A DNA stretch of 64,000 nt, taken from contig OZ241878.1 of assembly GCA_965203365.1 (NCBI GenBank), forward strand, positions 2,666,001-2,730,000. Direction: 5' to 3'. The translations under genes were made by a program, and so were the position numbers. The notes below the pieces were generated by a model that was not told the DNA's origin, did no database searches, and worked only from the letters and a program-made list of their open reading frames with translations. The DNA is from VYFG01 sp965203365 (GTDB taxonomy: Bacteria > Pseudomonadota > Gammaproteobacteria > Arenicellales > Poriferihabitantaceae). Of this stretch, positions 61,604 to 64,000 are shown one piece after another (within the stretch, counting starts at the first letter, position 1; every line of letters starts with the position of its first letter).

Positions 61604-62497
61604 TCAATCCGGAGTGGTGTCTTGGTGGCGTCGCCACTCGTCTTCAATTGGCAGGTGATGACCTTGTTGCCGCAGATAGATGATGGAGGCCAGCAACGAA
61701 AGCTCGGCCCCGGCGTGAAGGGACTGTGGAATGTCCGGGTAGATCCGTTCTCGCATTGTGGACAACGTGTGACAGCCATCATCCACGGCGGCGGCGACCT
61801 GTGCCACCCGGTCGAGTCGATGGGTATGGACTTGGGCCAGCAATGGTTTCGGTTCACGGATGGGGGCACCATGGGTCGGAAAAAACACTTTTTCCGGCCG
61901 CCATGACAAACGCTCCAGGCTGTCGAGGTAATCCCGGACACTGCCGTCCGGGGGCATGATGACGGGCGTTGCCCAGGCCATGACCTGGTCTCCACAAAAA
62001 AGGGTGTCCGCTTCCGGCCAGGCAAAGCACAGATGATTGGAGCAATGCCCCGGGGTGTGAATGGCTTCCAGCGTCCAGTGGTTGCCGCGGATTGTCTCAC
62101 CATCCCGGACGGTTATGTCAGGCACAAACTCGCGGTCGAAGCCCCCTTTCGGGTTCCCGGCCATCTCCGGGGGGTGGGGACCATAGGCCAAAATCGGCGC
62201 ACCGGTGCGCTGCTTCAGCAAGCGCGAGGCGGGCGAATGGTCGACATGGGAGTGAGTGACGATGATGTGGGACACGGTTTCACCCCCCAAGCCGTCGAGC
62301 AGGGCATCGACATGCGCTGGCACCCAGGGCCCCGGGTCGAGGACCGCGACCTCCCCCCGGCCGATGACATAGGTGCCGGTGCCGGGCCCAGTGAACGGTC
62401 CCGGATTACAGGCTACAATGCGCCGGAAGTCTTTGCGGACGATTTCCAGTTGCCCGTATTGGAATGCAAAGCGAGGGTCGAATGGGAGGTCGGTCAT
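61604..62497 (-). CDS. MBL-fold metallohydrolase, LACTB2-like
   Basis: A 297-residue metallo-beta-lactamase-fold protein. The metal motif is THSHVDHSPA (HxHxDH), with further ligands in HTPGHCSNHLCF and FCGDQVMAW, and the late histidine in VFFPTHGAPIRE. The C-terminal helices (LHAGAELSLLASIIYLRQQG) contain the winged part typical of LACTB2/glyoxalase II-like hydrolases. Substrate unknown. ATG 62497 starts one base after the pyrD stop, so it is cotranscribed with pyrD; further upstream in-frame codons would overlap pyrD. Confidence 0.88.
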   Translation of the reverse strand: MTDLPFDPRFAFQYGQLEIVRKDFRRIVACNPGPFTGPGTGTYVIGRGEVAVLDPGPWVPAHVDALLDGLGGETVSHIIVTHSHVDHSPASRLLKQRTGAPILAYGPHPPEMAGNPKGGFDREFVPDITVRDGETIRGNHWTLEAIHTPGHCSNHLCFAWPEADTLFCGDQVMAWATPVIMPPDGSVRDYLDSLERLSWRPEKVFFPTHGAPIREPKPLLAQVHTHRLDRVAQVAAAVDDGCHTLSTMRERIYPDIPQSLHAGAELSLLASIIYLRQQGHHLPIEDEWRRHQDTTPD

Positions 62498-62498
62498 C

Positions 62499-63611
62499 TC
62501 ATCGCCCCTGATCCTGGAATACCCCCGTATGCAGGCTCCGCAGCCAGGCCGCGAAATCATCGCCATATCCAGCGGAACGACATTGCTGTGCGAGACCGTT
62601 GACGGTCCTGGCCACCAGGGCGGGTCCATGGTATATCAGCCCCGTATAGAGCTGCAGCAAGCTGGCCCCGGCGGCTAGCTTTTCCCGGGCCGATGCAACA
62701 CTGTCAATGCCGCCAATCCCGATGATGGGGATTTCGCCATTGAGGGCCTCGTGGAGGGTAGCGATGACCCGTGTGGCCGCAGTTCGAACCGGCGGGCCAC
62801 TCAGCCCCCCTGGTTCGTTGGCGTAACGGGTCCCTTCCACCCCGGCTCGCGCGATGGTCGTGTTCGTGGCGGCGACCGCATCAATGCCGTGACGTTGCAC
62901 GAGCCCCGCAATCTTTTCGATCTGTGCCCGATCCAGGTCTGGTGATATCTTGAGAACCAGGGGAACTCGCTTGCCGAACTGGTGGCTAAGGACATCGGCA
63001 CGCTGGCCAACCGCTTCGAGTAGCTGGTTCAGGGCATGCTCCTCCTGAAGAGCCCGAAGATCCCGCGTATTGGGGGAAGAGAGGTTCAGGGAAATATAGT
63101 CCGCATGGGGATAGACCTGTTCGAGACAGGTCAGGTAGTCTCTCGAAGCCTCTTCCAGGGGGGTGGCAGCGTTCTTGCCAATATTGACCCCCCGGATGAT
63201 GCCGGGCGTCATGGCTTGCAGGTGGTCGAGAAAGGCCTGAAGACCGAGACTGTTGAATCCCATCCGATTAATGATCGCCGCCTGCGAAGTTAGGCGAAAC
63301 ATTCTCGGTCGGGGATTGCCCGGTTGCGGCAATGGCGTCACGGTGCCAAGCTCTACCCAGCCGAAACCCAAGGCCGCGAGTCCGGACGTGGCGTTCGCCT
63401 GCTTGTCGAACCCCGCCGCCAGCCCGACTGGATTGGGGAAATCAATCCCCATGATTCGGACGGGTAATCGGGCGGTTTTCCGGCCGTACAGGGCCTGTAG
63501 CCCGGCCCGGATCCATCTGTGACGGTGGGCCAGTGCCAGAACCGACACGGCCCGGTCATGGCTGTCTTCCGGGTCCAGCGCGAACAGCCAGATCTTGGCC
63601 AGCGGGTACAT
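62499..63611 (-). CDS. pyrD: dihydroorotate dehydrogenase (quinone), class 2
   Basis: Oxidises dihydroorotate to orotate in pyrimidine synthesis, passing electrons to membrane quinone. The 370-residue protein has the class 2 N-terminal membrane-contact helices (MYPLAKIWLFALDPEDSHDR), NPVGLAAGFDKQANATSGLA, FGWVELGTVTPLPQPGNPRP, RMFRLTSQAAIINRMGFNSL, NIGKNAATPLEEASRDYL, YISLNLSSPNTRDLRALQEE (catalytic serine) and NTTIAR. Gene starts 3 bp after the pseudouridine synthase stop and is followed by the MBL hydrolase gene one base later. Confidence 0.97.
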   Translation of the reverse strand: MYPLAKIWLFALDPEDSHDRAVSVLALAHRHRWIRAGLQALYGRKTARLPVRIMGIDFPNPVGLAAGFDKQANATSGLAALGFGWVELGTVTPLPQPGNPRPRMFRLTSQAAIINRMGFNSLGLQAFLDHLQAMTPGIIRGVNIGKNAATPLEEASRDYLTCLEQVYPHADYISLNLSSPNTRDLRALQEEHALNQLLEAVGQRADVLSHQFGKRVPLVLKISPDLDRAQIEKIAGLVQRHGIDAVAATNTTIARAGVEGTRYANEPGGLSGPPVRTAATRVIATLHEALNGEIPIIGIGGIDSVASAREKLAAGASLLQLYTGLIYHGPALVARTVNGLAQQCRSAGYGDDFAAWLRSLHTGVFQDQGR

Positions 63612-63614
63612 GGA

Positions 63615-64000
63615 TCAGAATTGCTCGGCCGGACCCAGCAGGCGCCATTTTCCGGAGGCCAGCCGCCCCAGGTGAATGTCCCCGATCCGCATCCGTACCA
63701 GCCGTGTGACCCGCAATCCGACCAGTTCGCACATGCGCCGAATCTGGCGGTTGCGTCCCTCGCGGAGAATCATGCGCAACTGAGTCGCCCTGATCAGGGT
63801 GACGTCGACTGGCCGGAGTTTTTTTCCGTCCAGCGATAGACCGTGGCGCAGACTGTCCATCGTGTTCGGTGTCAGGGTACCCTGCACCCAGACCCGATAT
63901 TCCTTTTCGATCTCGCTTCCGGGTCCAATGAGCTGGCGTGCCACCCGACCGTCACTGGTGTACACCATGAGGCCCATGGAGTCGATGTCCAGGCGCCCTG
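63615..64000 (-). CDS. 23S/16S rRNA pseudouridine synthase, RsuA/RluB/RluF family, 3' part
   Basis: The gene runs off the window end; about 128 C-terminal residues are visible. GRLDIDSMGLMVYTSDGRVA is the catalytic block with the essential aspartate (LDxDSxGL), EKEYRVWVQGTL follows, and EGRNRQIRRMCELVGLRVTR with LVRMRIGDIHLGRLASGKWR is the closing family signature. The C-terminus is short, without the arginine-rich tail of RluB, closer to RluF or RsuA. First visible gene of the operon with pyrD and the MBL hydrolase. Confidence 0.9.
   Translation of the reverse strand, partial: GRLDIDSMGLMVYTSDGRVARQLIGPGSEIEKEYRVWVQGTLTPNTMDSLRHGLSLDGKKLRPVDVTLIRATQLRMILREGRNRQIRRMCELVGLRVTRLVRMRIGDIHLGRLASGKWRLLGPAEQF

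Overview
The window is 64 kb of GC-rich bacterial DNA, most likely from a gammaproteobacterium. The evidence is the proS of the bacterial type with an editing insert, the class 2 pyrD beside an RsuA/RluB-family pseudouridine synthase, DUF3144, NnrU and Pot/Dpp-type ABC operons; this assignment is inference from gene content only. No rRNA, tRNA or CRISPR array was recognised. The genome looks as if it is partly decaying: many intergenic stretches hold frameshifted remnants of transposases (IS630, IS5, IS30 and an IS4-like type) and of secreted or surface proteins.

Layout. 1-0.8 kb: tail of a coiled-coil repeat protein and a broken IS630 transposase. 0.8-8.1 kb: proS, a flavin reductase-like protein, an SDR, type II asparaginase, a CoA-type Nudix hydrolase, threonine aldolase and a D-amino acid aminotransferase. 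8.1-11 kb: IS30 fragment, a Uma2 endonuclease and a broken DUF4338 gene. 11-14.1 kb: a compact four-gene minus-strand operon (AlbA_2/Schlafen-type ATPase, dual-OB protein, two DUF488 proteins) that looks like an accessory, possibly defensive or nucleic-acid-sensing, cassette. 14.4 kb: IS5 remnant. 14.8-18.8 kb: a polyamine-type ABC transporter. 19.0-24.7 kb: leucine/isovalerate catabolic operon ivd-mccB-mccA-mvaB. 24.7-26.2 kb: glutathione transferase and glyoxalase I. 26.4-31.3 kb: a decay zone with traces of a transferrin-binding-protein-like lipoprotein, a possible GDSL esterase and an RTX protein, surrounding an intact M19 dipeptidase/aldehyde dehydrogenase pair. 31.4-41.4 kb: DUF3144, photolyase, FAD oxidoreductase, a PLP decarboxylase, a zinc-type dehydrogenase and a fused indolepyruvate:ferredoxin oxidoreductase. 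41.6-46.9 kb: a peptide-type ABC transporter with a fused double ATPase.

47-55.4 kb is the most unusual region: eight tightly packed plus-strand genes encode a signal-peptide protein, a lipoprotein, a TPR-like membrane protein, a PEGA-plus-SUMF1-like membrane protein, a 56-residue membrane protein, one MotA/TolQ/ExbB-type proton channel and two von Willebrand A proteins. Both vWA proteins carry the same N-terminal membrane motif with an aspartate, which resembles the proton-carrying helix of ExbD/TolR/MotB. I infer an envelope machine powered by proton flow, with vWA domains in place of the usual periplasmic ExbD or OmpA-like domains.

55.6-58.9 kb is a nest of insertion-sequence remnants, including a nearly full-length IS30 element with a frameshifted transposase and a fragment of an SNF2-like helicase. 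59.3-64 kb holds NnrU, a class III aminotransferase, an MBL hydrolase, pyrD and the cut-off pseudouridine synthase gene.
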